64,000 nt of DNA from Tenrec ecaudatus (GCF_050624435.1 NC_134539.1:143874025-143938024), one strand, 5' to 3'. Numbered from the stretch's first letter, positions 1 to 10,981 are shown. Notes: generated by a model from the letters alone, not told the origin. Translations and numbers: made by a program.

Positions 1-77
1 GTTGATTCGGCCTTACGGGAGGCTGTGTGTTACAGCGTAGAAGTGATCCAGAGGGCTTTCTTACTTTTAATTATTAC

Positions 78-272
78 CAGAGCTCTGGTGGCTCACTGTT
101 AACCAAAAGGTTAGAAGTTCAAATTCTCCTGTGGCTTCTTGAAGAGAAAAGACCTGGTCATCTACTACCATAAAGATTAAAGCCTGGGAAGCTCTATGGA
201 TCAGCTCTACTCTACCCTACAGGATTGCTATGCGTCTCCATTGACTCAATGGCAACGGTGTTTTGGTGTGGT
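78..272 (+). mobile_element. AfroSINE copy, diverged
   Basis: Starts with the tRNA-like head (GAGCTCTGGTGGCTCACTG, then an A/B-box-like region with TTAGAAGTTCAAAT). It ends with the GACTCAATGGCAACGGTG tail motif that the family shares with the RTE LINE 3' end. It lies inside SMURF2 intron 1. Confidence 0.8.
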
Positions 273-275
273 GCC

Positions 276-2600
276 TTTAGCTATGGATGAGGTTAACTTC
301 ATTCCTGCCAAGATTTTATAAACATGAGGGAGGAGTAGCAGCAGAAACAAGCACGGAAATGTCACACACACACACACACAAACAAAAGTCTGCAATCATC
401 ATTCTGAAGAAGTAATATTATGTCTCCACAGCTAAGAGTTTAAAATATTAAATATTTCACTAAGTTTTTTCTGACCTTTAGATTTTCATAAACAATAAAA
501 ACTATAGAAAGATGATTACTTCCTATCCAAACTAATAGAAGATAAAACTTTGATCAGATATGCATATGAAAATTGTATATTTTATAATCAGTTTTCTATA
601 GAAACACTAATTGAAGCTGGCAGCTTTACCATATGGCCCACTTTAATGATCAAGTTTAATGTATCATAAAGAACAACAGAAATAGCCTGGTGGAACGAAT
701 GAGATTTTAAACATCATTGGCCTGAGGAACCACAAATTTGGGGTCAAATTAGTCCTGCCTTCAACAAATACCAAATAGTTCACTAGTCGACTGTGTGGTC
801 TTAGGAGTAATATTTGGAAAAATCTAAAATCCACTGTGGGCAGAGATTCCCAAGGTTCAAACATTTCATCTTCCTCCGTGTGTGCGCACGCATGTGCAAC
901 CTCACGTGCATGTACATGTCTGTCTCATCATGAAAGAATTATTCACACCTTTCAGTAAAAGGACAACTCTATATTAAAGATATGGACATTATTGAGAAAC
1001 TCCAGTTCTTAAAGCAACTTAGAATCAAAGGCAGGCTATGAACTCCAAACACTAATGTTGCACTAACTTAAAGCAAAGATGAATCATCTTCAAGCATCTT
1101 ACAGCCCAAGTGGATTGTAAACCAAATTAAGATGTCCCGGGCAACCAGATTTTCCTAAAGTGATTTTTCTTCTATTATGGAACCCATACCTACATGAACT
1201 GTTAAACACTTAGTCTAGAGGTATGCCAAACATTTCTTAAGATCTTAACAAAGAACGAGTTTTGTTTTTTTTTTTAACAAAATGAGGCCTAGGTTAAATA
1301 TTTTATTTGGCTTCTCAAGATGGACTGAGAAGTTGGGCACTAGCTCCAGACCAATTCCTGGACACACATCAAACACAGCCCTGTCATTTATCCAGTCAGT
1401 CAAAACAATCTTTTCCATCTAACTCTTTAATGTTTATGTCCTAAAAAGCTGCTAATTGAATCCAGCTCTTGAGGTCTATTTGTTAAAATCTATACCATCC
1501 AATTTGTAAATGATAAACAAAAATGCAAAAATATGTTAATTTTCCTGGCAATACAAAAGAGAAGCCACCACATGTAACAAAGACAGGGCTGAACATTGTT
1601 ACAAAATTGTCAAATTCTAAGAGAAAACTATTCAGATAGTTTTAAAACACGAATGTACCAGAAGCTTTTTACAATTAAAATAATAATAAAAGCATAAGAT
1701 ATTTAAAATCCCTCAAAAGAATCTTAAAGTGCAAAACCTCTTTGTCTGCTATTCCCATTTCCTCTCCCCTATAAAACAAGTACAATCTCTCCTCTTAATA
1801 TTTTTTATCAGAAGTCTTTGTAATATTGATCTTATACAGCGAAGAAACCACAGATAACTACTTCAACATCTATTACATTGCTAAAAACCTCAAGCTCATT
1901 TTATCGGCAGAAAATCAAACCCCATTTTCTCTCTCATTTTCTCTGTATGGCTAGAGCTTAATGGGACAAAATGACCATCAACCTGTTTCTGATGCTTTTT
2001 GCCCACCTGGAGCCATAAGTTTGATCCATAGTCACAGACAGAGGCTTGACTCAGAGAAGAGGCACAGCAATTGCTCAAGGAAAGCAACAAAGATCCCTTC
2101 TAAAGGTTTCCACTGACTCTCAAGGAAAAAAGGAACTACAGGCAGAGAGAGATTCTCCCCCCCCCCCATCCAGGTTTCCTATTAAGAAACACTCGGTTAA
2201 TGATTCTTTACAATTTTCCCCAGGGACGGTAAACTGGCGTGAAAGTAACATACTTTTACAAAATCACTGCCGGCATACATTCAAGCATACATTCTCAAGG
2301 GTCAAAGTCACCTCAAAAATTCGGCCAGTGGACTGGGGTGTGACACAAAATCGACTACAAAATCAGTGCACACACATCTCCAAGTCTAACGCAGGCAAAC
2401 ATAACTCGGGCGCATTCCTACTTACACGAGAGGCACAGAGACAGAGAGCCCATGCTTCCCACCACACATCCGAAGATAAACGGGGCTAATTTGTTAATGG
2501 CGAAGCGAGGAAGGAGCGCCACACACTGACTGCACTTACAATTCTTCCCACCCAAAGTATCTAGTCCTTAGAGTAACGAGTCCAAGTGAGAATCCCCAAA
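276..2600 (-). other. SMURF2: SMURF2 intron 1, mostly unique sequence
   Basis: AT-rich, with no exon or well-preserved repeat that I recognise apart from a short CA run at 363-381. It is assigned to SMURF2 intron 1 because it lies 3' of the exon 1 donor. A minus-strand frame at 1896-2090 and a plus-strand frame at 2046-2489 show no family resemblance. Confidence 0.6.
363..381. repeat. (CA)n microsatellite
   Basis: A short run of about nine CA dinucleotides within SMURF2 intron 1. Confidence 0.9.
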
Positions 2601-3466
2601 ATGGCACTGGCGGCGAAATGTACCTGCGCTGCGAAACGCTTTCCACGTTCCAGGCGCCCTGCCGGGGTCCTGCCAGCCGGCCGGCCCGGGGCCTCGCTTG
2701 CCCGGGACACGCGTTCGGAAGGAGAAGGCGGCCGAGGTGGGAAGCGCGGAGGAAGCGCTCTCCCAAGTGTTGGGGGGCTGCCGCCGCCCCCCCGCGCCCA
2801 ACAAGTGTGCTAAAGGCGGCCCGGAGCCCGACGCCAGACACGGGTCGCGCGGCCTACGGGCAGCCACCCGGCCGGCTGCCCCACACACCGAGTGGACGGG
2901 GAAGCGGCGGCGGCCGAGCAGGCGGACACACCGGAAGGGCCCCCCGCGGCCGCCGCCGCTTCAGGTGTGTGCCAGCGGCGGCTCCGGCTGGCAGCGGCGA
3001 GGGCAGGGTTTGCACGCGGGCAAGGGTGGGTGTGCAAGTTAGCAAGCGGGGGAAACCGCGCGCGCACGCACACACACACACAGCCAGCTCCGTTAGCGCT
3101 CCCTCGTTAAGGGGTGTTTACTGCGCGCAGTCGGCGACCGGATTCCATAATCCCCGCCACCCCGGCTCCCCGTCGCCTCCGCGACCTCACCTGGCCAGCG
3201 GCCCGGGGCTGCTTCCCGAGGCGCAGGGAGCGCGCCCGGCTCCTCGGCCGGCCAAGACGCGTCGACCTCAAAAGCGCCAGGAATTCCGACCGGTTTGCCC
3301 CTCCCCGCCACGAGAGACCCCCCGAGTTCCCAGGCGTCTCCGGGAATTCACAAAGCCCAGCGGGCCGGCTCACCGGCCGACTCCCCCGACTAGGCCCGCC
3401 CCGGCCCCCGGCCCGCCTCGGAGCGCGACCCCGGCCCAGGCCCCCGACACCCCCGCCGGCCGCCCC

Positions 3467-3472
3467 CCTCAC
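3467..3472 (-). other. SMURF2: SMURF2 intron 1 splice donor
   Basis: The minus strand reads CAG|GTGAGGGG directly after the 52nd coding base, a strong U1-type donor. It defines the 3' edge of exon 1; everything from 3472 to base 1 is intron 1. Confidence 0.9.
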
Positions 3473-3524
3473 CTGTCAGGCGCAGCTTGACGGGCCCGTT
3501 CCTCCGGCCTCCGGGGTTAGACAT
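3473..3524 (-). CDS. SMURF2: SMURF2 coding exon 1 (start codon to first splice donor)
   Basis: Read on the minus strand, the ATG at 3524-3522 opens MSNPGGRRNGPVKLRLT, then one extra base and a consensus donor (CAG|GTGAGG, intron from 3472 down). This N-terminus with GG at residues 5-6 and PVKLRLT is that of SMURF2; SMURF1 has a threonine at residue 6 and a different following stretch. The exon ends in phase 1, as expected if the next codon is the valine that continues the C2 domain. SMURF2 is a cytoplasmic and nuclear HECT-type E3 ubiquitin ligase (C2, WW repeats, HECT) that ubiquitinates SMADs, TGF-beta receptors and other targets. Only 17 codons lie here; the rest is left of the window. The exon sits in a CpG island, so a housekeeping-type promoter is expected. 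Identity rests on 17 residues plus exon phase and context. Confidence 0.93.
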
Positions 3525-4200
3525 GTCCGCGGCGGGGGCGGCGGCGGCAGACGCGGGGCCCGGGCGGGGCGGGGGCGACGGCGAGGCGCGGCGGAGTCAC
3601 CACAGCGTCCGGGGCTGGGGCCCGAGCAGCCGGCGCCGCGGCCGCCGCGGCCCGAGGGTCCCGGATGTGCCGAGCGTCGTCGCCATGAGCCGCGCAGGGA
3701 GCGGGACGCCGATCTCCCCCCTCCTCCCACTTCTCCGGCCGCGGCCCGGGCCGCACAACAAAGCGGCCGGCCGCGCCGCCTCCGCCTCCGCCCGCGCTCC
3801 GCGGCCTCCCGCCTGGCCCTCCGCTCGCCGGGGCTCGGCCCACGGCCCCACGGGCTGCTCGGCTGGCGCGGGCGGTGCTCGGCGGCGGCGCCGGAGCGAG
3901 GCTCAGGGCTCGGCCGCTTCCTCCTCTACCCGCCCTCTCGTCTGAGGGAACCGGGTCCTGGGGCCGCCGCCGCCGCCGCCACTCGGCGTCTCCGGGGGGC
4001 GGGGAGGAGACGGGGGCGGGGCCTGCGGGCGGCGGGGCGGGACCTGGCCGCGCCGGGTGCCCGGGGCGTGGGGGCGTGGAGCGGCGACGCGGGCCTTCCT
4101 GCCGCGGCGGGCAGCCCAGGGTCCCGCGCACAGCTCCGGGGGCCGCCCGGCGTGGGGGAGACGTCGGTGGCGCAGCTCTGAGACCGGGAGGAAACTTAAC
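3525..4200 (-). promoter_or_regulatory. SMURF2: SMURF2 5' UTR and core promoter region
   Basis: GC-rich sequence immediately 5' of the SMURF2 start codon. It contains alanine/glycine-codon-like GGC runs, and GC boxes of the form GGGGCGGGGC around 4011-4045, typical Sp1/KLF sites of TATA-less CpG-island promoters. No TATA box is obvious. The transcription start cannot be placed from sequence alone; it probably lies a few hundred bases upstream of the ATG. Confidence 0.7.
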
Positions 4201-4479
4201 GGCCGGCCGGCTTAAAGAAGGGCTTTTGTCCGCTCTGCGCCGCCCGCTGCGAGCAGGGCGCTCTGAGGGACTGGGGTGCAACGATTCGAACCGAGTCACG
4301 GAATGCAGCGCCGCTGTAAAGGGGAGAGGCACTCTTCCCCCACCGAGGGTTCCAGCAAATTCCCGAGGGTGCTGGGCTCCTGCTGTCGGCTCCACCTCCA
4401 TCCAGAACTCACCTGGTGGGCAAGATCAGGTTGCCTGCCAGCTGGGGCTCTTTGCAGCCCCAGTGCAAAGATAGCAGGA

Positions 4480-4808
4480 CGATAGTGCCGCCCAGGATTG
4501 TTAACGAGATCAAACCTTAGAGCCATGTAGGGAACGCGTTTCGTACAGACTCTCTTTCCCTTAGGAAGAAAATAATTCTGAATAAACGTGTCTTACCCTT
4601 TGGCCCTGCAAATGCACCCTACTAATTGATTCTTAAATAATTTGGTGTAAGAAGGGGAAACTACACAAAAGATGTTCTTTGCGAATGAGGGAGCAGCCTA
4701 ATGGTGAGTTATATCGACGTTTACAATGGCAATTGAGGAGAGCATGTAATAAGAAAACGTATAAATGATGCGGAGTTTAAAAGCAGAATGAGAGGTATGT
4801 ATACCTGC
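4480..4808. other. Unassigned flank of CpG island
   Basis: GC content drops back to background. I see no gene or recognisable repeat here. Confidence 0.4.
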
Positions 4809-4952
4809 AAAGGAGCCCTAATGGCTCCGTGGTAAAGTGTTTGACTGTTAACCAAAAGATCTGCTGTTCCAACCTACTCTTCTGGGAAAAAAAGAAAAAA
4901 CAAAACCAAAAAACCCTGGTGATCTGTGTAAAGATGACAGTCTTGGAAATGG
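4809..4952 (+). mobile_element. AfroSINE fragment
   Basis: Head GAGCCCTAATGGCTCCGTGG and the TTGACTGTTAACCAAAAG section are recognisable. The middle is interrupted by an A-rich stretch, and the 3' tail is missing or strongly diverged. Confidence 0.65.
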
Positions 4953-5004
4953 GTGCAGGAGTAGCAGCAACATGATCTCTGCGAAACAGAGAAGGGGAAA
5001 AATC

Positions 5005-5176
5005 GTTTTCCAGCCAATTGATTTATGGTGATCCCGTGTGTAACAAAGTAACTGCTCTGAAGGGTTTTCAGTGATTTTTTTCCCCTTGAGAAGTGACTGT
5101 CAGGCCTTTACTTCCAAGGCACCTCTGGGTGGACTGGAACACTCAACTGATCCTTAGCACCTCCCAGGGACTCTTG
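5005..5176 (-). mobile_element. Old AfroSINE copy
   Basis: Reads as a reverse-oriented SINE: the tail-like CCAATTGATTTATGGTGATCC comes first, and a head remnant ending GGGACTCTT comes last. Highly diverged. Confidence 0.5.
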
Positions 5177-5248
5177 AGTGCAATGAAAACAAATGATGAG
5201 GGTGATAGCCTGGGAGATTCTTTGTTACTTTGCTACTTTGTTGCTTAA

Positions 5249-5690
5249 GTTACTGTGTTAGGCTGGATTGTCTACTGAAACATAACCAGTGACACTCATG
5301 TATAGGAACCTTATAGTATGGAGCAATCTTCTATCAAGAAAGTATCCTGACTCAATCCAACTCAACTTCCTAGGTCTGATGTTAGCTGGGGCCCTCTTCA
5401 GACTCAGCTGCAGGTGGGTGACCCAGAAAGAGGAACCAGGGAGATCAAAGGCTGGTGGGTGCAGAGCCTTGAGGATTCAAGGTCAGTGGAAACACGGCAG
5501 GGAGCTTACAGCTTTCCAGGGCTGTAGCCCGCATGGGGCCACTCTTGGAGGAAGGCTGAGTCCCAGCAAGGAAGGTGAAGGGCAAGAGGAGGGAAGTTTC
5601 CCAATATCTCTCTTATAAAATGGCCACAACCCCAAGGAGGCATCATTAGGCTGTGATCTGACAAGTTTGACTCCAGAGCTACACTTTCTC
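5249..5690 (-). mobile_element. 0.5-kb interspersed repeat, diverged copy
   Basis: Begins TGTTAGGCTGGATTGTCTAC and contains the AGGCTGGTGGGTGCAGAG block. Both blocks recur in copies at 35007-35507 and 44166-44645. The family is not one I can name; this copy is the most decayed of the five. Confidence 0.6.
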
Positions 5691-5829
5691 ACATGTGTAC
5701 GTTAACAAAATATAACTGCCATAGCTACTGTGCATTTAATGCACTTTTATTAAAACATTTTTATTAATAAGGAACATTTGGGGGCATCCCTCTTTGGTCG
5801 GAGTTTGGGGCCTGCTCCAGACCCTTGGG

Positions 5830-5931
5830 GGTCTTTTAAAAATTATTTTAGTGGACACCCCTACAGATCTTATCACAATCCATATGTCCATGTGTCAAGC
5901 AAATGTGTACATATGTTGCCATCATCATTTT
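5830..5931 (-). mobile_element. 5'-truncated L1 tail inserted in TFIP11 retrocopy
   Basis: The minus strand reads GAATGATGATGGCAAC-type L1 3' end followed by the GGATTGTGATAAGA block and an A-rich tail. It is bracketed by CCCTTGGG at 5822-5829 and 5932-5939, a target-site duplication. This proves insertion after the retrocopy landed. Confidence 0.82.
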
Positions 5932-8554
5932 CCCTTGGGAGTCTTATTTGGCCATGTCAACAGAATCTAGAGGGAGGTGGGCACCTGGGTCTTCTCACCC
6001 TAGATAAATACCATTCCCCAGCTGTATGTAGCTCATGATACAGGCAAAGGGGTAGGACTGCTTCCCTTCGTGCTACTTCCCAATGACAGGCATGAAAAAA
6101 ATGTTGTGCCGTTTGGCCTTGGTCTGAATGAGGTCCTTAAAATTTGTGGGCTCTGAGCCAGTGGCCACAGGGATGCCAGGTATCTCAACTTCTTCTCTCT
6201 CTCACAGGGCCTCATATGAGAAGTCCTTCCTCAGCTCCAGGTGGGTGAAGTAAGCAATTTCCCCTGCGTTCTGGGCCACCTATAGACAACAATGCTGAAA
6301 AACAACACCCTGTCCATGGATTCAAGTGCTTCCATAACATGTCCATGATGAAAAAATATATAAACCAACACTTGGTCTGAGGACATGGCTGCCCAACCCT
6401 GGTACCACCTTGTGATCTCCTGGTAATTTTGGCTGTTACTAAGTCTGAAACATAGTACCTGAAGCTATTTGGGGAAGAAGTGGTTTTTCAAGAAGTCCTA
6501 CCAGAGATAGAGAGCATCCCTTCCTAATCAATCCAATAAAAAGCCTCCATGTGCTGCTGCTGGCGGTGGTTAATCATGAGCACACCAAGATATCCCCAAC
6601 TTAGGCATGACGTTATTAATCACAAGCGCTTCCCAGGTGCCAGAGATGAAGGGTTCTATACAAAGCTGGAAGATGAGCTTAGCAGAGGAGCTACCCCAAT
6701 GCCATTTCTGCAGAGCACTGCACAGTTCAGATAGAGGACCACGGTGACTCCAGTAGCATCTGCCCACGGGAAATCCAATGATGGCTCCAAGAATGGATGG
6801 GAAAAGTGACAGTCAGTGGGTTCCACTTTTCACCTCCTTCTGTAACTTGGGGAAGATAAACTGGTTCGATATGTCATCTAATAGCCCCACGGGATAATGT
6901 GCACCTGGCTATCCAAAAGGTCACCAAAGGCACCAATGGGTCACAGTGCCTTAGTTGCCACTGGGCAACAATTGTTTGAATAAAGGCATCCAAACCTCCC
7001 CTCAAAGCCTGTAAAAGGAATCCACTGGGGTTATGCCCACTCAGGGGCATGAGCTCATCATTCACCGCGGCTTTCCCACGTAGATATTATTCTCATGCCA
7101 TGAGGGGCCTCTTACTTCTTGAAGTACTCCTTCAAGAGTGGATGATGACCACAGAGAGGTCTGCCTGTCAGACATCCTCTACTCCTAATGGTACCTGTTC
7201 TGAAGGATTTAAAAGATGCAATCACGCTCGTCCAGGGTAGGAGGTTGGCTGCAATTGGCTGCATCCAGGCTCACACTTCTCCACCACCTGGAGGACTTTG
7301 CTTGGCGGTGGCCTTTTCTTCAAAGTCCAAGACCTCCAGTCATCTTCTCCAGCTGACAGGAGAAGAAGATCCTGCTCATTGCTACAGCCCTTGGCCAGAA
7401 ATTCTGGATGATCTCCTTGAGGCTGATGAGCACCTTCAGCTGTGGCTGCAGCTCAGGAATGGTGAAGCCCTCCCTGGGTCTTGGCCTCTTTGCCAGGAGG
7501 TATCAGCCGCTTTGACTGTAGCAGCAGCCTGTCATCAGGGACACTATTCTCTGCTGAGATAGAGACAGCTACATGCTTCTATTATACCCAATTCTCTATA
7601 GGAAAATGTATATTACTCTTCAAAAAGTTTTCCCAAGGTTCCTTCCAGTGAGAATGTAAGATCTGAGTTTTTGAAAAACGCTTCTCCTCATCTGTCATGT
7701 TGTCACTCTGACCTGAGAAAGTATCTTATGAGCATCTGTATGCTTCTTGCTTGTCCTGCCGTTGGCCTTCAATTCTTCCACTATTTTGAAAGAGCACTTG
7801 GATTTCTTGCTTCCCCTGGAGACGTTTCTCCATTGGCTCAGTTCCTTGTGAAACTTCTCTTAAGCTTCCTCTTCTGAGTCAACCATGGAAAGTCTTCCAA
7901 CCGTTCCTTTCCCCCTTCTGATTGACTTCTATTGGGTCGATCAGGTGGAGTGTATCTTCCTGGGGCCCCTTCCAGGGCCACAGCCTATCTTTGAAGATGT
8001 TTCTGTCCAATTTCTCTTGTACATCTCTTCTTGCTACTGAAGTGCATGGAAAACGTGTTTCCTCCTGCAAAACTTTCCTGTCTGCTGAAACTGCCACTGC
8101 TTTCTAACTTCTGTGGTGCGAGATCCTTAGGAAAGTCGTCCTGCCTAACATTTCTCTCGGCCACCAGAATCTTCTAACACCGTCTGCTGTGGCACACCTT
8201 TCTGGAGCGCCAAGCCGATCGAGTAGACTGGAGCTGAGTGGACGCGGACCTCGCCTCATACCCTGTAGGTGGGATTGAACTCATTCCGGAGATCCCAGTT
8301 TGAGATCGCAAAGTTCTCCCGCGTCTTCATCTATAAAGCCCTCCCCGTCCCAGTACAAGTGGGGACAGTGACACGGCCAGTTGTGCTGCCGCCGGCCCCA
8401 ACCCCAGCGCCCTGAGGCAGCTGTTCTCAAAGGAGTCGGAGAGTCCTCTCCAAGGCCTCCCAAGCCTCGCTTACCACTCCGAAGTCGCGCACCCCAAACA
8501 CAGCCTCCAATCGCGCTCAGCCCCCCCGCCTCCGGAACCCGGGCGCCCGGCGGC

Positions 8555-8580
8555 GGAGCGCCGGAAATGACGTCACCCGG
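8555..8580. promoter_or_regulatory. ETS/CRE-like motif cluster at 5' end of TFIP11 retrocopy
   Basis: The block CCGGAAATGACGTCACCCGG combines an ETS core (CCGGAA) with a perfect palindromic CRE (TGACGTCA, 8568-8575). It lies in the GC-rich head of the TFIP11 retrocopy and resembles housekeeping core promoters. Whether it is active here is unknown. Confidence 0.55.
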
Positions 8581-8639
8581 CAGCCGCAATGTGGCGCTGG
8601 CTGTCATGGCAGCAAGGGAACGCCCCCGCCTAGGAATGT

Positions 8640-9740
8640 TTAATACTATATTGACACCTTGAGAGGGTTGTAACCAAGGTCACGGGACATTTTGTGTATG
8701 AACTCTTGGTTGGAAACGAATGTACTGTGTCAAATTGTATCTAAAGTAACTGACTTAAGTTTTCATACATTTTAATGAGAATATATTAAAACCTTGAAAG
8801 ATTTTTTTTCCTTATTGCGCTGTAGGTGAAAGTTCAAAAGGGAAATGTAAACCATTTCTGTTAATTCGCCAGTGAACTAACTTCCTTCTCCAGATGAAGT
8901 TACCTACCCTCCAAGACTCTTGGACCAAGAGTATCTCGCGCATCTGGGAAGCAAACAACTAGCTGTGACGTTGATCCTGACTGGTGAGGACCCCACATCG
9001 GTGCCAGGGCAGAACTATGCTGCACACGAAAAACCGGAAGGAGATCACCGTGCCTATCTTCCTAGATTTAAACACCTGCTCCCTCCCCCCATCTCCAGCT
9101 TTTGGTCAGCGGATTAATCAATTATGCAACACTGGGCCTCTTGCTAATCTAATATAGATAGCCCTACAGTTAAAGTGATAAGTCAGACTAGAACTATGAT
9201 GGACGTCGCTAGAAATCCATTCAACAAATCCTGCATGCCTACTGTGTGCCAACCAGTAAGCAAGGTCATTTGAAATCGTTCTCTGTTACAAGCACTCTGA
9301 AAATTAATTGATTTGAACAAGCTGCTCATACAGTTTAAGAGGCTAGATAGTTACAATAAAATGTAGCAAGCTGGTGGAGACAGACTCATTTGTTTTACTT
9401 GTATATCTTATACTATGTTTCCAACCACTCAGACATCATTTGTAATCTTGTATAGAACAGACGATTGAAGTTGGGACTTCAGAATGTGATTGAGATTTAT
9501 GTTGTAAAGTTTAAAACAGTATATCCAAATCAGTAAGTGATACCAGAAAGAATAGTCTCTGGAGTCTAAAAGGTTTTTCTTAAAATAAGGAGTCTTCTAA
9601 GTGGGGTATGGGTTGAATCCAAGTGCAAGGAGCAGACCAGCCTACGTGACCCAAGGATTGTAAATAATAAAATCCAAAACCAGAGGACGTGATTGTACTG
9701 AATTCTGAGCTTCAATGTACTGCACATCTGTCTCAGTCGC
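8640..9740. other. Mostly unassigned sequence, possible L2 remnant
   Basis: No gene is seen. At about 9212-9270 a stretch resembling the antisense L2 3' end (CATTCAACAAATCCTGCATG) is present; the rest is unassigned. Confidence 0.4.
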
Positions 9741-9749
9741 TGTAGTCCC

Positions 9750-9935
9750 AGTCAACCCCACTGCCATGAAGTGGATTCCAACTTGTGTAGGGTTTCCAAG
9801 GGGTAAAGCTTGTAAGTCTTTACGGGAGCAGCTAGACTCATCTTTCTCTTGAGGAACTACTGGTGGTTTTGAACCACTGACTTTTCATTTCAGTTAGTAG
9901 ACCAATAATTACCCAGCAGTGTCACTAGGCTCCTT
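9750..9935 (-). mobile_element. AfroSINE copy
   Basis: Reverse orientation: CACTGCCATGAAGTGGATTC tail first, TTTTGAACCACTGAC B-box region, and head remnant ending CACTAGGCTCCT. Confidence 0.8.
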
Positions 9936-10136
9936 AAGCACTGTACTAGCCCTTGAGAATGCTGCAAGATAGAGAGAGAGACCTCAAAGCCCAGTCTAGG
10001 AGAAGAAAATTTTACAAACAAATTATTTTTAATTTAAAAATCAGAAGAGGAAAATATGGAAGGGGGGGAGAAAGAAATGTTCTTATTAACCTGATTGAGT
10101 TTGATTAATGGTACTTTTAAAACCTACCCTGTAGGC

Positions 10137-10323
10137 CACTGATTCTCAACCTTCCTAATGCCCGACCCTTGCATACAGTTCCTCATGTTGTGATGATCCC
10201 CCCAACCATAAAATTATTGCTACTTCATCACTGTCATTTTGCTACTGTTATGAATCCGGTGACCCCTGTGAAAGGGTCGTTCAACCCCAAAGGGGTCGCA
10301 ACCCACAGGTTGATAACTGCCGC
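10137..10323 (+). mobile_element. SPIN-type hAT MITE copy 1
   Basis: About 190-bp non-autonomous hAT element with inverted ends (CACTGATTCTCAACC left, GGTTGATAACTGCCG right) and the diagnostic CCATAAAATTATTGCTACTTC interior. Flanks CTGTAGGC and CTCTAGGG match at 6 of 8 bases, consistent with the TCTAGA-centred 8-bp duplications of SPIN. Confidence 0.88.
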
Positions 10324-10329
10324 TCTAGG

Positions 10330-10432
10330 GGAAGAAAATCCAGATGCTGAACCTCATCCCAGACCTACTCCATCAGAATTCCCTGCAGTCAAGGCTGAGA
10401 AGTATTTATTTTAAAGCCCCGCAAGGGGTGCC
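10330..10432 (+). mobile_element. MER5-like remnant
   Basis: CCCAGACCTACTCCATCAGAA followed by TTTTAAAGCCCCGCAAGG resembles the interior of MER5A, an ancient hAT-Charlie MITE of placental mammals. No ends are preserved. Confidence 0.5.
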
Positions 10433-10447
10433 GCTTCCCCTGCAGGT

Positions 10448-10575
10448 CTGGAGCCTGGTAACCCAGTGGTTAAGTTCTCAGCCGCTACCCAGAAAGCTGG
10501 TGGTTCCAACCACTCTGCCAGAGAAAGCTGTGGTCTGTCTCCATCAACATTCAAAACCAGGAGGAGGGAGCTGAA
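10448..10575 (+). mobile_element. AfroSINE head fragment
   Basis: GGAGCCTGGTAACCCAGTGG head and GGTGGTTCCAACCACTCTGCC are preserved; the 3' half is lost. Confidence 0.7.
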
Positions 10576-10584
10576 AGGGTTCAA

Positions 10585-10805
10585 GTCGAAAGCAAATGTT
10601 TTGAGAATGATGAGGTCAACACATATACAAATGGGCTTGACACAGTGGATGGATGGATGGATGGATGGATGGATGGATGGATGGATTGGATGGATGAATG
10701 GATGGATGGATGGATGGATGGATGGATGGATGGATGGATGGATGGATGGATGGATGGATTGTGATAAGAGTTTGGTTTTTAAAATAAATTTTTTAATAAA
10801 ATAAT
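10585..10805 (+). mobile_element. L1 tail with expanded GGAT microsatellite
   Basis: GTTTTGAGAATGATGAGG ... GGGCTTGACACAG leads into the tail block TTGTGATAAGAG at 10759, as in other L1 tails in the window. The normally short GATGTATGGAT section between them has expanded to over 110 bp of tetranucleotide repeat. The usual AATAAA and A-rich end follow. Confidence 0.8.
10645..10759. repeat. (TGGA)n microsatellite
   Basis: About 28 near-perfect TGGA units with a short imperfection near 10685-10699. It arose inside the L1 tail described at 10585-10805. Confidence 0.97.
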
Positions 10806-10827
10806 TTTTTAAATTTCAAAAACAAAT

Positions 10828-10981
10828 TCATGGCTATCAACTCATAGTGAAGGGACCTGTAAAACTGCCCCTGGGGGTTTCCAAGACAGGGACCATCTTT
10901 CGCCCACCAGCAGCTGAAGGCGTCACACTGCTGGCCTTTCTGATGGCAGCCCAACACATAACCACTAAGCTACCAGGCCCC
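10828..10981 (-). mobile_element. AfroSINE copy, 5' and internal truncations
   Basis: Reverse SINE: ATGGCTATCAACTCATAGTG, then AACTGCCCCTGGGGGTTTCC, ending CATAACCACTAAGCTACCAG. The CAACCCGA-type B box is decayed. Confidence 0.8.

Larger units (their letters stand above)
2600..4480. promoter_or_regulatory. CpG island over SMURF2 exon 1
   Basis: From about 2600 to 4480 the sequence turns abruptly GC-rich with undepleted CpG, in contrast to AT-rich flanks on both sides. Many long overlapping open frames on both strands (up to about 355 codons) arise from the high GC content and are not genes. The island extends about 0.9 kb into intron 1 and about 0.95 kb upstream of the start codon. Confidence 0.92.
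5740..8640 (-). pseudogene. TFIP11: TFIP11 processed pseudogene
   Basis: The minus strand carries an intronless, decayed copy of tuftelin-interacting protein 11, a G-patch splicing factor that helps disassemble the post-splicing lariat complex. The former start codon (now GTG) is at 8374-8372, and the stop triplet after DMAK is at 5946-5944, about 2.43 kb for a parent of about 837 codons. Matching blocks in order include SLS.HLY.DGEG.ID at the N-terminus, DDFPKDL near 8130, a decayed G-patch segment, and in the last third SSALQKWH-like, AYFTHLELRKDFSYEAL and [20 protein letters not shown]. Many stops and frameshifts rule out a product. The 3' UTR continues to about 5740 with AATAAA-like motifs, and an L1 tail was later inserted at 5830-5931. 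The GC-rich stretch 8375-8640 is interpreted as the parental 5' UTR. TFIP11 identity is firm; outer edges are approximate, and I found no clear flanking duplication. Confidence 0.9.

Noticed and set aside
2618-4474. Many long open frames on both strands in the CpG island (up to 355 codons)
   Set aside because: GC-rich DNA with few stops; low-complexity proline, arginine and glycine translations with no domain. Only the 52-base SMURF2 exon is supported.
5740-5949. TFIP11-L1 chimeric retrocopy formed by template switching
   Set aside because: The L1 tail is bracketed by CCCTTGGG duplications and the TFIP11 3' UTR continues beyond it, so it is a later insertion.
10137-10323. Direct use of SPIN-like ends as evidence for an active transposase nearby
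   Set aside because: All eight copies are non-autonomous; no hAT transposase frame is seen in the window.
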